A DNA stretch of 64,000 bases from Tersicoccus sp. Bi-70 (GCF_001968825.1 NZ_MIEU01000016.1:372001-436000), one strand, 5' to 3'; counted from the first letter of the stretch, positions 43,115 through 51,453 are shown. Numbers and translations: made by a program. The notes: a model not told the origin generated them from the sequence alone.

Positions 43115-43591
43115 TCAGTCCCGCGCGAAGACGGGCACGCCGGTGGCGGTCAGCGCCGTCTGCAGGCGCCACCGCTGGTGCGGGGGCACCGAGTCGGGCA
43201 GGTCGTCGACGGCGTACCAGCCGACGGCGAGCGACTCGTCGTCGGCCACCCGCGCCTCCCCCGCCACGTACCGGCAGCGGAAGGTCAGGTCGAGGAACTG
43301 GGCCCGGTCGCCGTTGGGGAAGGTCACCGGCCGGCCCGCGCTGATCGAGGCCAGGTGCTCGACGCGCGCCACGACGCCCGTCTCCTCCGCGACCTCCCGC
43401 ACCGCGCCCACGGCCGGCTCCTCCCCGGGGTCGAGGATCCCGGTGATCAGCCCCCACTGGCCGTTGTCCGCGCGCTGCCCGAGCAGCACCCGCCCGTCGT
43501 CGTCGAGGACGACGGCGCTCACCCCGGGCATCCAGATCAGGTCGGTGCCGAGCTTCTCGCGCATGGTGAGGATGAAATCGGGGACGGGCAT
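43115..43591 (-). CDS. NUDIX hydrolase
   Basis: 158-residue pyrophosphohydrolase. The Nudix box (G-x5-E-x7-REVAEETGV) is intact, starting at GILDPGEEPAVGA (about 51-63). GQRADNGQWGLITG and the C-terminal FLDLTFRCRYVAGEA place it with common nucleotide/NAD-type or housecleaning NUDIX enzymes; the substrate cannot be told. ATG 43591 lies 6 nt after a TAGACT hexamer, a leaderless start. Confidence 0.93.
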   Translation of the reverse strand: MPVPDFILTMREKLGTDLIWMPGVSAVVLDDDGRVLLGQRADNGQWGLITGILDPGEEPAVGAVREVAEETGVVARVEHLASISAGRPVTFPNGDRAQFLDLTFRCRYVAGEARVADDESLAVGWYAVDDLPDSVPPHQRWRLQTALTATGVPVFARD

Positions 43592-43597
43592 GCGGCC

Positions 43598-43603
43598 AGT
43601 CTA
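43598..43603 (-). promoter_or_regulatory. leaderless -10 hexamer for the NUDIX gene
   Basis: TAGACT on the minus strand, 6 nt, then ATG 43591; no ribosome binding site. Confidence 0.5.
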
Positions 43604-43772
43604 GGAGCGCCCCACACCTGTGCCTGCGCGTGCGTCCGCACCGCCGACCCGGTCGCCGCGGTCAGGGCGGGCGGGCTCCAACCGACCGTGAGCCAGGGAA
43701 TACCGCCGCTGCGGCCGCGGTGCCAGACTGGCAGGCGAGACCACCCGTCGTGCACGAACGGAAGGAACCGCC

Positions 43773-45518
43773 ATGGCCCAGAAACTGGCCGAGCAGATCG
43801 TCGAGCAACTCATCAACGCCGGGGTCCGCCGGATCTACGGGATCGTCGGGGACAGCCTGAACCCGATCGTCGACGCGGTCCGCGCCAGCGGCGGGTCCGC
43901 CCGTGGCGGCATCGACTGGGTGCACGTGCGGCACGAGGAGGCCGCCGCCTTCGCCGCCGCGGCCGACGCGCAGCTGACCGGCGAGCTCGCGGTCTGCGCC
44001 GGATCCTGCGGACCGGGCAACCTGCACCTGATCAACGGGCTGTACGACGCCAACCGCTCCGGGGCGCACGTGCTCGCGATCGCCTCGCACATCCCGAGCT
44101 CCCAGATCGGCACCGGGTTCTTCCAGGAGACCCACCCGGACCGGCTGTTCACCGAGTGCAGCGTCTACAGCGAGCTGATCTCGACGCCGAAGCAGTCGCC
44201 GCGCGTCGTCCACGCGGCCATTCAGCACGCCCTCGCCCTGCGCGGCGTCTCGGTGATCACCCTGCCCGGGGACGTCGCGGACGAGATGGCCACCGCGAAG
44301 GCGCCGGCCCCGGCGACCTTCACGCCCGGCATCCTGTATCCGGACCCGGAGAGCCTGGCGGCGCTGGCTGCCGCGATCGACGCGGCGGACAAGGTCGCGA
44401 TCTTCGCCGGCGCCGGCGTCGCGGGCGCGCACGACGCCGTCATCGACCTCGCCGCGAAACTGAAGGCCCCGGTCGGGCACTCCCTGCGCGGCAAGGACTT
44501 CATCCAGTACAACAATCCGTACGACGTCGGGATGACCGGCCTGCTCGGGTACGGCGCCGCGGCGGAGGGCATCCACGACGCGGACCTGCTGATCCTGCTC
44601 GGCACCGACTTCCCGTACGACCAGTTCCTGCCGGACACGAGGACCGCCCAGGTGGACCGCGCGGCCGAGCACATCGGCCGGCGCACCGACGTCGACGTCG
44701 CGGTCAACGCGGACGTGCTGCCCACGCTCGAGGCGCTGCTGCCACTGGTGCGGGAGAAGACGTCGAGCCGCTTCCTCGATGCAACCCTGAAGCGGCACGA
44801 CAAGCTGATGAACAAGGCGGTCGGCGCCTACACCCGGCGGGCGGACCGGCTCGTGCCGATCCATCCCGAGTACGCCGCGTCGATCCTGGATCAGGTGGCC
44901 GACGACGACGCGATCTTCACCGCCGACACGGGGATGGGCAACGTGTGGACCGCCCGGTACATCAACCCGCTCGGCACTCGCCGCCTGATCGGCTCCTACC
45001 TGCACGGGTCGATGGCCAACGCCCTGCCGCACGCGATCGGCGCGCAGGTGGCCTTCCCCGACCGGCAGGTGATCGCGGTCTCCGGCGACGGTGGCCTGTC
45101 GATGCTGCTCGGCGAGCTGATCACCGTGGCCGCGTACCAGCTGCCCGTGAAGGTGATCGTCTTCAACAACTCGACGCTCGGCATGGTCAAGCTCGAGATG
45201 CTCGTCGACGGGCTGCCCGACTTCGGGGTGGACGTGCCGATGGTCGACTTCGCGGCCGTCGCGGCCGCGCTCGGGTTCCACACGGCGCGGGTCGAGGACC
45301 CGAAGGACATCGAGAACGCCTACCGGGAGGCCTTCGCCCACGCCGGGCCGGCGCTCGTGGACATCGCGACCGATCCCAACGCCCTGTCCATCCCGCCGAA
45401 GATCACCTCCGAGCAGGTGTTCGGGTTCGCGACGGCCATCAGCAAGGTGGTGCTCAACCGGGGCGCCGGCGAGGCCGTGAGCATGGCTCGATCCAACCTG
45501 CGCAACATCCCCCGCTGA
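43773..45518 (+). CDS. poxB: Pyruvate dehydrogenase (quinone) / pyruvate oxidase-like TPP enzyme
   Basis: Thiamine-diphosphate flavoprotein of the POX family, 581 residues. The catalytic Glu lies in HVRHEEAAAFAA (about 50-61). The central FAD-type domain includes VAIFAGAGVAGAHDAV and IQYNNPYDVGMTGLLGYG. The TPP motif starts VSGDGGLSMLLGEL and ends VIVFNN. GTGFFQETHPDRLFTECS is typical of PoxB-type enzymes that oxidise pyruvate to acetate and reduce the quinone pool at the membrane. The C-terminal tail can act as a lipid-binding switch in PoxB. ATG 43773 has GGAAGGA 5 nt upstream. It ends at a large inverted repeat. Confidence 0.92.
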   Translation: MAQKLAEQIVEQLINAGVRRIYGIVGDSLNPIVDAVRASGGSARGGIDWVHVRHEEAAAFAAAADAQLTGELAVCAGSCGPGNLHLINGLYDANRSGAHVLAIASHIPSSQIGTGFFQETHPDRLFTECSVYSELISTPKQSPRVVHAAIQHALALRGVSVITLPGDVADEMATAKAPAPATFTPGILYPDPESLAALAAAIDAADKVAIFAGAGVAGAHDAVIDLAAKLKAPVGHSLRGKDFIQYNNPYDVGMTGLLGYGAAAEGIHDADLLILLGTDFPYDQFLPDTRTAQVDRAAEHIGRRTDVDVAVNADVLPTLEALLPLVREKTSSRFLDATLKRHDKLMNKAVGAYTRRADRLVPIHPEYAASILDQVADDDAIFTADTGMGNVWTARYINPLGTRRLIGSYLHGSMANALPHAIGAQVAFPDRQVIAVSGDGGLSMLLGELITVAAYQLPVKVIVFNNSTLGMVKLEMLVDGLPDFGVDVPMVDFAAVAAALGFHTARVEDPKDIENAYREAFAHAGPALVDIATDPNALSIPPKITSEQVFGFATAISKVVLNRGAGEAVSMARSNLRNIPR

Positions 45519-45544
45519 CCCCTCCCGTTCCACGCACCACCTCT

Positions 45545-45615
45545 GCCAGCTCGTCACCAGATGCTCCATCCGACCCCGATCCGAGGGGCGATGGGACATC
45601 TGGTGACGAGCTGGC
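45545..45615. repeat. 71-bp inverted repeat, 19-bp perfect outer arms
   Basis: The arms GCCAGCTCGTCACCAGATG (45545-45563) and its exact complement (45597-45615) enclose 33 nt. That inner stretch can itself pair imperfectly (TCCATCCGACCCC against GGGGCGATGGGA). It lies 26 nt after poxB, between convergent genes. It may be a terminator or a genomic repetitive palindrome; it is larger and less GC-skewed than the other terminators in this window. Confidence 0.8.
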
Positions 45616-45632
45616 GTCGTTTCCGGGCGCAG

Positions 45633-45677
45633 GCGCGGCAGGCCCGGGCGCGGCAGGCTTCGGCGCGGTCAGGCGGC
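45633..45677. repeat. three tandem 15-bp units at the prepilin peptidase 3' end
   Basis: Consecutive units GCGCGGCAGGCCCGG, GCGCGGCAGGCTTCG and GCGCGGTCAGGCGGC. The third contains the stop codon of the minus-strand prepilin peptidase gene. Confidence 0.7.
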
Positions 45678-46193
45678 CGGGACGAGGACGAGAGCGACGA
45701 CGGCCCCGGCCAGCATGAACGGCCCGAACGGGATGGCGCTGCGCCAGCGGGCTCGCCCCGTCAGCAGCAGCAGGACGCCGCCGAGCCCCCCGAGCAGGAA
45801 GGCCAGCACCGTGCCGGCCGCGACGTGGGCCCAACCGGCGGCCCCCAGGTGCAGCCCGAGCAGCGCGGCGAGCTTGACGTCGCCGAAGCCCATGCCGGGC
45901 GGATGGATCAGGCGCAGCAGCAGGTACCCGGCGAACAGGACCACCCCGGCGCCCAGCGTGCGCACGATGCCGCCGACGGCGTCCGCGGCCGGTCCTGCGA
46001 CGGCGAACGCCGCCACCCACAGCACGGCGGAGACCGCGATGCCGGGCAGCACGAGCCGGTCCGGCAGCCGGTGCTCGCGCACGTCGACCACGGTGAGCAC
46101 GGCCGCGAGGGCGAGCAGCACGGCGCAGGCCAGCGCCGCCAGCACCCCCGCCAGCGGATGCGCGGCGGCCAGCTCAGTGAGCCGGCCCGGCAT
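45669..46193 (-). CDS. Prepilin peptidase (A24 family), single-domain
   Basis: 174-residue membrane aspartyl protease with about six helices. Catalytic Asp residues lie in TVVDVREHRLPDRL (about 35-48) and in the GxGD motif MGFGDVKLAALL (about 101-112). The N-terminal methylase domain of full PilD/TadV-type enzymes is missing, as in short TadV/CpaA peptidases that mature Flp/Tad pilins. No pilus or secretion gene is nearby. ATG 46193 has GGGGGA 4 nt upstream. A leaderless upstream reading frame overlaps this start. Confidence 0.9.
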   Translation of the reverse strand: MPGRLTELAAAHPLAGVLAALACAVLLALAAVLTVVDVREHRLPDRLVLPGIAVSAVLWVAAFAVAGPAADAVGGIVRTLGAGVVLFAGYLLLRLIHPPGMGFGDVKLAALLGLHLGAAGWAHVAAGTVLAFLLGGLGGVLLLLTGRARWRSAIPFGPFMLAGAVVALVLVPAA

Positions 46194-46242
46194 CGTTCCC
46201 CCACGCGTTGTCCCACGTCACTACGGGCGTCTCCCCCGACAT
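46174..46242 (-). CDS. possible leaderless 22-codon upstream ORF overlapping prepilin peptidase
   Basis: ATG 46242 lies exactly 6 nt after TAGGCT. Its frame encodes 22 residues (starting MSGETPVVTW) and stops at 46174, 19 nt inside the peptidase gene, out of phase with it. Translation of this frame would deliver ribosomes past the peptidase ATG. No domain can be assigned. Confidence 0.28.
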   Translation of the reverse strand: MSGETPVVTWDNAWGNDAGPAH

Positions 46243-46248
46243 GAGCGC

Positions 46249-46254
46249 AGCCTA
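46249..46254 (-). promoter_or_regulatory. -10 hexamer upstream of prepilin peptidase
   Basis: TAGGCT on the minus strand, 6 nt before the ATG at 46242 and 55 nt before the peptidase ATG. Confidence 0.45.
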
Positions 46255-46415
46255 CCCGGCGACCTGCCGCCGCGTCCGGGCACGGAACGCGCCTGTGGAC
46301 GACTGCGACGAGCGGCCCGGTGAGCCGGGTGTCGAGCGCGCCGGTGGCGAGCAGGCGGGACGGGGCGGCGCCGCCCGGGGAGTCGATCGCCGGGGCGACG
46401 GCAAGGGCCGCTGGC

Positions 46416-46421
46416 TAGACT
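46416..46421 (+). promoter_or_regulatory. leaderless -10 hexamer for the hypothetical gene at 46428
   Basis: TAGACT, 6 nt, then ATG 46428; no ribosome binding site. Confidence 0.55.
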
Positions 46422-46427
46422 GCGCTC

Positions 46428-47177
46428 ATGTCCGTCCCCCCGTCCCGGGAAAGCCCACAGACGCCACCGGAGCAGCAACGCGAGGAGCGGCCCGACCCCG
46501 GGCACGCCGATCCGGTGGCGGCGGCCCGTTTCCGCCGCCTGTGCCGGTCCTCGCCGTGGCGGTGGCGCAGTCTGCGGTTCCAGCTGGTGCTGCGCGCCGG
46601 GCTGGATCCCGTGGAGGTCCTGGTCCGCCGGCCGCTCGCGCTTCGGATCGTCGCCGCCGGCGGGGACGTCGTCTACGCGAGCACGGCCGCCCGCCCGGGC
46701 ACGGGCAGCTACGCCACCACGGCGCGGCGCACCTCCTGGCTGATGGCTCCGCACCTGGTCACGCCCGGACGGGACCCGGAGGGGCTGGTCCGTCGTCGCC
46801 CCGAGGCCGCCTACGGGGAGCCCTGGTACGACGACCCGCGCCTCGCCTCGGCCCTGGACCCCGCCCAGCTGGCCGGCAATGCCCCGGCCGCCGCGGAACT
46901 GCCACACGCCGAACCGGTCACCATCCACGCCGTGCGCGAGACCGCGCACGAGGGCCGGCCCGCCCTGGAGGCTGTCGTCTCCCCCGGCCACGCCTACCGC
47001 GTCGCCGACCCCGCCGCCGCCCTGCTGGGCCCCGGCCGCAGCACCGTGCGGATCGACGTCGCGACCGGGGTGTGCGTGCTGGTGCAGCCGGAGGACGACG
47101 CCGCGCCGGCACTGTGGCTGCGCATCCTCGCGACCGACGAGTACGCGGGCGACGACGAGTTCGCCGGCGTCCCGTGA
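46428..47177 (+). CDS. Hypothetical protein coupled to a rhomboid protease
   Basis: 249 residues, not recognised. A charged, Pro/Glu/Arg-rich N-terminus precedes a basic stretch (RFRRLCRSSPWRWRSLRF). A mixed alpha/beta region follows (LALRIVAAGGDVVYAST, VTIHAVRETAHEGRPALEAVV, STVRIDVATGVCVLV) and an acidic end. There is no signal peptide or membrane helix. The leaderless ATG 46428 and strongly G/C third positions make it a real gene. Its TGA overlaps the rhomboid GTG, so the two are co-translated. The beta strands with a His-Ala-Val pattern look like a binding domain; no function is claimed. Confidence 0.75.
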   Translation: MSVPPSRESPQTPPEQQREERPDPGHADPVAAARFRRLCRSSPWRWRSLRFQLVLRAGLDPVEVLVRRPLALRIVAAGGDVVYASTAARPGTGSYATTARRTSWLMAPHLVTPGRDPEGLVRRRPEAAYGEPWYDDPRLASALDPAQLAGNAPAAAELPHAEPVTIHAVRETAHEGRPALEAVVSPGHAYRVADPAAALLGPGRSTVRIDVATGVCVLVQPEDDAAPALWLRILATDEYAGDDEFAGVP

Positions 47178-47806
47178 CCACGCCCCCGACACCCCGGACG
47201 CGACGGGCCGCCGTCCCGGTGCCCGAGCCGACCCTCCGGGAGGAGCTGCGCCGGCACACCGCCCGCGTCGTCCTGCCCCCGATGCTGCTCGTGGCGCTGA
47301 TGTGGGTGGTCGAGATCGTCGACGTGATCCTGCCGCTGCGTCTGGACGCGTTCGGCATCCGGCCCCGCCAGCTGGACGGACTGTGGGGCGTGGTCACCGC
47401 GCCGTTCCTGCACGTGGGCTTCGCGCACCTGATCGCCAACAGCGGGGCGTTCCTCGTCCTCGGGGTGCTGGTGGGGCTGGTCAGCGGCCGGTTCTGGACG
47501 GTGTTCGCCGGCGTCACCGTGCTCGGTGGCCTCGGCACCTGGCTGATCGGCGGCAGCGGCAGCGTGCACGTAGGGGCGAGCGGGGTCGTCTACGGCTTCG
47601 CGGCGTTCCTGCTCGCCTACGGCCTCGCGGCCCGGCGGCTCGGGCCGGCCGTCGTCGCGCTCGTCGTGGTCCTGGTCTACGGCGGGCTGGCCGCCGGGGT
47701 GCTGCCGCTCAACCCGTTCGTCTCCTGGCAGGGACATCTGTGCGGTGCTCTGGCCGGCGCGGTCGTCGGCCTGGTGCTGGGCAGACGAACGCGCGAGCGC
47801 ACCTGA
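47174..47806 (+). CDS. Rhomboid family intramembrane serine protease
   Basis: 210 residues with six or seven membrane helices. The catalytic Ser is in HVGASGVVYGF (helix 4) and His in WQGHLCGALAG (helix 6). The first-loop FLHVGFAHLIANSGAFLVLG includes the conserved His-x2-x4-Asn pattern of rhomboids. It cleaves transmembrane substrates; targets are unknown. GTG 47174 overlaps the upstream hypothetical stop (GTGA). Its stop codon is embedded in a 10-bp tandem repeat. Confidence 0.93.
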   Translation: MTTPPTPRTRRAAVPVPEPTLREELRRHTARVVLPPMLLVALMWVVEIVDVILPLRLDAFGIRPRQLDGLWGVVTAPFLHVGFAHLIANSGAFLVLGVLVGLVSGRFWTVFAGVTVLGGLGTWLIGGSGSVHVGASGVVYGFAAFLLAYGLAARRLGPAVVALVVVLVYGGLAAGVLPLNPFVSWQGHLCGALAGAVVGLVLGRRTRERT

Positions 47807-47827
47807 ACGCACCTGAACGCACCTGAG
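47798..47827. repeat. three tandem 10-bp units across the rhomboid stop codon
   Basis: CGCACCTGAA, CGCACCTGAA and CGCACCTGAG. The stop TGA (47804-47806) lies in the first unit, and each further unit carries another TGA. Confidence 0.8.
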
Positions 47828-47851
47828 CCGGAGTGCCGGCGAGACCGCCGA

Positions 47852-47868
47852 CACCCCGGCCCGGGGTG
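47852..47868. terminator. short GC hairpin between convergent rhomboid and phoH
   Basis: CACCCC and GGGGTG arms around a 5-nt loop, 8 nt from the phoH stop. A weaker terminator candidate than the others. Confidence 0.4.
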
Positions 47869-47875
47869 GTGCGCG

Positions 47876-49354
47876 TCAGAGGTCGATGCCCTCCAGCAGC
47901 TCGGTGACCAGCGCCGCGATCGGGGACCGCTCGGACCGGGTCAGGGTGATGTGCCCGAACAGCGGGTGCCCCTTGAGGGACTCGACGACGGCGGCGATCC
48001 CGTCGTGCCGACCGACCCGCAGGTTGTCCCGCTGGGCGACGTCGTGTGTGAGCACCACCTTCGAGTTCAGCCCGATCCGGGACAGCACCGTCAGCAGCAC
48101 GTTCTTCTCGAGCGACTGGGCCTCGTCCACGATCACGAACGCGTCGTGTAGGGAGCGGCCGCGGATGTGGGTCAGCGGCAGCACCTCGAGCATCCCCCGG
48201 TCGATGACCTCCTCGACGACCTCCTGGGAGACGAGCGCACCGAGGGTGTCGAAGACGGCCTGAGCCCAGGGGCCCATCTTCTCCTGCTCGGAGCCGGGCA
48301 GGTACCCGAGCTCCTGGCCGCCGACGGCGTACAGCGGACGGAACACCACCACCTTCCGGTGCGCCCGGCGCTCCAGCACGGCCTCCAGTCCGGCGCACAG
48401 GGCGAGCGCGGACTTGCCGGTGCCGGCGCGGCCGCCGAGGGAGACGATGCCGACGGTCTCGTCGAGCAGCATGTCGATCGCGAGGCGCTGCTCGGCGGAG
48501 CGGCCGTGCAGGCCGAACACGTCGCGGTCCCCGCGCACCAGCCGCGCGGTCCCGTCCGCCTGGACGCGCCCGAGCGCGGAGCCCCGCACCGAGGTCAGGA
48601 CGAGATTGGTGTTGACCGGGAGCGCGGGCTCACCGGCGACGCCGTCGAGGGCCACCGGTTCGTGATCGTAGAGCGCCGCCATCTGCGCCTCGTCGAGCGT
48701 CACCTCCGCGGTCCCCGTCCAGCCCGAGTCCTTGGGCTGCTCGTGCAGGTACTCCTCCGCGGTCAGGCCGATGGCCGAGGCCTTGACCCGCATCGGCAGG
48801 TCCTTCGAGACGACCGTGACGTTGTGGCCCTCGTCGGCGAGGTTGCGGGCGACGGCGAGGATCCGGGTGTCGTTGTCGCCGAGCCGGAACCCGGCCGGCA
48901 GCACCTCGGCGGAGATGTGGTTCAGCTCCACCCGCAGGGTGCCGCCCTGCTCCCCGAGCTGGACGGGCTCGTTCAGGGTGCCGTGCGCGATCCGCAGGTC
49001 GTCCAGCAGCCGCAGGGCCTTGCGGGCGAACCAACCGAGCTCGGGGTCGTGCCGCTTCTTCTCCAGCTCGGTGATGACGACGACGGGCAGCACGACGTCG
49101 TGCTCGGCGAAGCTGTAGATCGCGCGGGGGTCCGAGAGCAGCACCGAGGTGTCGACGACGATGCACCGCACCGCCGCGTCGGGCTGATTGGCCAGCGGCC
49201 GGTTGCCGCGCGAGGTGCGCGCAGGGCGATCGTTCCGGACGGTGCCCGTGGCCGGTCGCACCGCGCCGGGTTCACCCGTGGACTGCGTGTCGCCGAACTG
49301 CGTGTCGGTGGCCTGCGTGTCGTTGGCCTGCGCAGATGACTGCCGTGATGTCAC
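47876..49354 (-). CDS. PhoH family protein with N-terminal PIN domain (PhoH2)
   Basis: 492 residues. An unusual N-terminus carries repeated Asp-Thr-Gln triplets. A PIN ribonuclease domain (about 62-185) follows with [18 protein letters not shown] and [13 protein letters not shown] PhoH ATPase/helicase domain follows with Walker [12 protein letters not shown] (about 304-314), [17 protein letters not shown] and Walker [14 protein letters not shown]. Mycobacterial PhoH2 combines RNA unwinding and cleavage; the same architecture suggests RNA turnover here. The start is GTG 49354 with GGGGAG 6 nt upstream. Confidence 0.93.
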   Translation of the reverse strand: MTSRQSSAQANDTQATDTQFGDTQSTGEPGAVRPATGTVRNDRPARTSRGNRPLANQPDAAVRCIVVDTSVLLSDPRAIYSFAEHDVVLPVVVITELEKKRHDPELGWFARKALRLLDDLRIAHGTLNEPVQLGEQGGTLRVELNHISAEVLPAGFRLGDNDTRILAVARNLADEGHNVTVVSKDLPMRVKASAIGLTAEEYLHEQPKDSGWTGTAEVTLDEAQMAALYDHEPVALDGVAGEPALPVNTNLVLTSVRGSALGRVQADGTARLVRGDRDVFGLHGRSAEQRLAIDMLLDETVGIVSLGGRAGTGKSALALCAGLEAVLERRAHRKVVVFRPLYAVGGQELGYLPGSEQEKMGPWAQAVFDTLGALVSQEVVEEVIDRGMLEVLPLTHIRGRSLHDAFVIVDEAQSLEKNVLLTVLSRIGLNSKVVLTHDVAQRDNLRVGRHDGIAAVVESLKGHPLFGHITLTRSERSPIAALVTELLEGIDL

Positions 49355-49704
49355 GATTCGCTCCCCGCCCCGGGCCGCGACCGCGACCCGGATCGCTCGT
49401 CAGGTCGGATCCGGGACGCTCGGGCGCCGGGCGGGCTGTCGCCCAGCCGTCCGGCCGGCCGCACCACCGCTCGCGAACCCGTCGAGCCGCGCCGGAACGG
49501 AGTTCCGCCGGCCCTGTCCGGATCCGAGGATGCGATGCGCCATCGTGAGCCTCCCGCACCGGGCGGCGGTCGTGCCGCCCGATGCACCGAATGTAGGCCG
49601 CAGCAGGTCGACATCCGCGCGCCACGCCGTGGCCGGGATGTGAACAGCACGCGACGAGTTGACGACCCGGCCGACCCCGGACGCGGGAACCGGGAACGGT
49701 CTCG
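49355..49704. other. 350-bp intergenic region upstream of phoH
   Basis: Only the phoH leader and promoter should lie here; open frames in it look like extensions or shadows. A TACATT hexamer on the minus strand (49590-49595) is the best -10 candidate, which would give a leader of more than 200 nt. I see no RNA gene and no convincing riboswitch. Confidence 0.45.
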
Positions 49705-50487
49705 TCAGGAGCCGAAGCGGCGCTGGCGGCGGGCGTAGTCGCGCAGGGCGCGGAGGAAGTCGATGCGCCGGAAGTCCGGCCACAGCGCCTCGCAGAAGTA
49801 GAACTCGCTGTAGGCGCTCTGCCACATCAGGAAGCCGGAGAGCCGCTGCTCACCCGAGGTGCGGATCACCAGGTCCGGGTCGGGCTGGCCGCGGGTGTAG
49901 AGGTAGTCGGAGATCTGCTCGACGGAGAGTTCCTCGGCCACCGTGCCCAGGTCCTTGCCGGCGGCCGCGGCGTCGCGCAGCAGCTCACTGACGGCATCGA
50001 CGATCTCCCGGCGCCCGCCGTACCCGACGGCGACGTTCACGTGCAGCCCGTCGGCGCTGCCGGTCCGCTCGGCCAAAGCCCGCAGCCGGGCCGCGAGGTC
50101 CGCGGGCAGCACGTCCGGCGCACCGACGGGGTGCACCCGCACCGTGGGATCCTCGGCGATCCGGTCCAGGGTGTTGCCGATGATGGCGAGCAGGTCGTCC
50201 AGCTCCGCGCTGTCCCTGCTGAGGTTGTCCGTGGAGAGCATGTACAGGGTGACGACCTTGATGCCGAGCTCGGCGCACCAGCCGAGGAACTGGTGGATCT
50301 TGTCCGCGCCCGCCTGATGCCCGTGCTTCGTGGGGGCGCCGGCCAGGGCCGCCCAGCGGCGGTTGCCGTCGACCATGACGCCGATGTGCTCCGGCAGGGG
50401 CGAGCGCGCCACCTGACGGGCGAGACGCTGCTCGTAGAGGTCGTAGAGCGGGGTCCGCCGCGCCGGCCGCTCGTCCGCTCTGCCCAC
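49705..50487 (-). CDS. uppS: cis-Prenyltransferase (isoprenyl/undecaprenyl-type diphosphate synthase)
   Basis: Condenses isopentenyl diphosphate units into the Z-polyprenyl carrier lipid used for wall and glycan precursors. Of 260 residues, the catalytic Asp 40 lies in HIGVMVDGNRRWA. LYMLSTDNLSRDSAEL follows, then VGYGGRREIVDAV, IRTSGEQRLSGFLMWQSAYSEFYF and the C-terminal FLRALRDYARR. The start is GTG 50487 because a full anti-16S match AAGGAGGT sits immediately upstream; a GTG at 50520 is the alternative. Chain length cannot be read from sequence alone; mycobacteria have both a short-chain and a decaprenyl enzyme. It is divergent from hemolysin III. Confidence 0.92.
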   Translation of the reverse strand: MGRADERPARRTPLYDLYEQRLARQVARSPLPEHIGVMVDGNRRWAALAGAPTKHGHQAGADKIHQFLGWCAELGIKVVTLYMLSTDNLSRDSAELDDLLAIIGNTLDRIAEDPTVRVHPVGAPDVLPADLAARLRALAERTGSADGLHVNVAVGYGGRREIVDAVSELLRDAAAAGKDLGTVAEELSVEQISDYLYTRGQPDPDLVIRTSGEQRLSGFLMWQSAYSEFYFCEALWPDFRRIDFLRALRDYARRQRRFGS

Positions 50488-50649
50488 GAGACCTCCTTCT
50501 CCGCCCACTCGCTTCTCCACCTGCTCGCTTCCGCTCCCGCTCGTCCTTCACGCTCGCCGCGGGAAGCGAACCTGTCCACACTATCGCGCACCCCGCCGGG
50601 TGCCCGGGGACCGTCCGGGTGCGTGCGGCCGGCGCCCAGCCGGTCTCGC

Positions 50650-50655
50650 TACCAT
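50650..50655 (+). promoter_or_regulatory. leaderless -10 hexamer for the hemolysin III gene
   Basis: TACCAT, 6 nt, then GTG 50662; no ribosome binding site. Confidence 0.5.
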
Positions 50656-50661
50656 GAGCAC

Positions 50662-51411
50662 GTGCCTTCCCACCCGGTGACCTCCGCCTCCTCGACCGGC
50701 CCGTCCGCCCGGCCGGCGTCAAACGAGGCGTCGCCCGCGTCGCCCGGGGACGCCGCCGTCGGCACGGTCGCCGACCTGCTGGAGAAGCCGCGCCTGCGCG
50801 GGTGGATCCACCTCGGCATGACGCCGCTGGCGCTGGCCGCGGGCATCGTGCTCATCGCCCTGGCCCCGACCACCGCCACCCGCTGGGCGTCCGCGGTGTT
50901 CGCGCTCACCGGGGTGCTGCTGTTCGGCACCAGCGCCGCCTACCACCGCGGCAACTGGGCGCCCCGGACGAAGCTGCTGCTCAAGCGGCTGGACCACTCG
51001 AACATCTCGCTCGTCATCGCCGGCACCTACACCCCGATCGCGGTGACACTGCTCAGTCCGTCCCACGGCACCGTGCTGCTGTGGCTGATCTGGTCCCTCG
51101 CCGTCGCGGGGGTGGCCTTCCGGGTGCTGTGGACGCACGCGCCGCGCTGGCTGTACGTGCCGACCTACGTGCTGCTCGGCCTGGTCTCGGTCTTCTACCT
51201 CGGCGAGTTCTGGGCGGTCAACCCCGCGGTCACCATCCTCATCGGGGTGGGCGGGATCGCCTACATCGTCGGCGCCGTGTTCTACGGGATCAAGCGGCCC
51301 AACTTCAGCCGGGACTGGTTCGGCTTCCACGAGCTGTTCCACGCGCTCACGGTCGTCGGATTCACCTGCCACTTCGTCGGCATCATGATGGCGGTCCTCG
51401 CCGCCCGCTGA
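50662..51411 (+). CDS. Hemolysin III family membrane protein (YqfA/PAQR-like)
   Basis: 249 residues. A Ser/Pro/Ala-rich ~40-residue N-terminus is followed by seven membrane helices. Family motifs are LEKPRLRGWIHLGM, GTSAAYHRGNW with the conserved Ser and His, LKRLDHSNISLVIAGTYTP with Asp, and GFHELFHALTVVGFTCHF with two His near the C-terminus. These residues bind zinc in the PAQR/CREST hydrolase superfamily. Despite the name, haemolysis is not implied; ceramidase-like or membrane-fluidity roles have been proposed for the family. Leaderless GTG 50662. Confidence 0.92.
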   Translation: MPSHPVTSASSTGPSARPASNEASPASPGDAAVGTVADLLEKPRLRGWIHLGMTPLALAAGIVLIALAPTTATRWASAVFALTGVLLFGTSAAYHRGNWAPRTKLLLKRLDHSNISLVIAGTYTPIAVTLLSPSHGTVLLWLIWSLAVAGVAFRVLWTHAPRWLYVPTYVLLGLVSVFYLGEFWAVNPAVTILIGVGGIAYIVGAVFYGIKRPNFSRDWFGFHELFHALTVVGFTCHFVGIMMAVLAAR

Positions 51412-51413
51412 CG

Positions 51414-51453
51414 CTGCGTCCGCAGCTGCCCGTCAGCTCCCCAGCTGCCCGGT

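Noticed and set aside
49355-49704. Extra gene between phoH and uppS
   Set aside because: Several overlapping frames in conflicting phases, none with motif or ribosome site.
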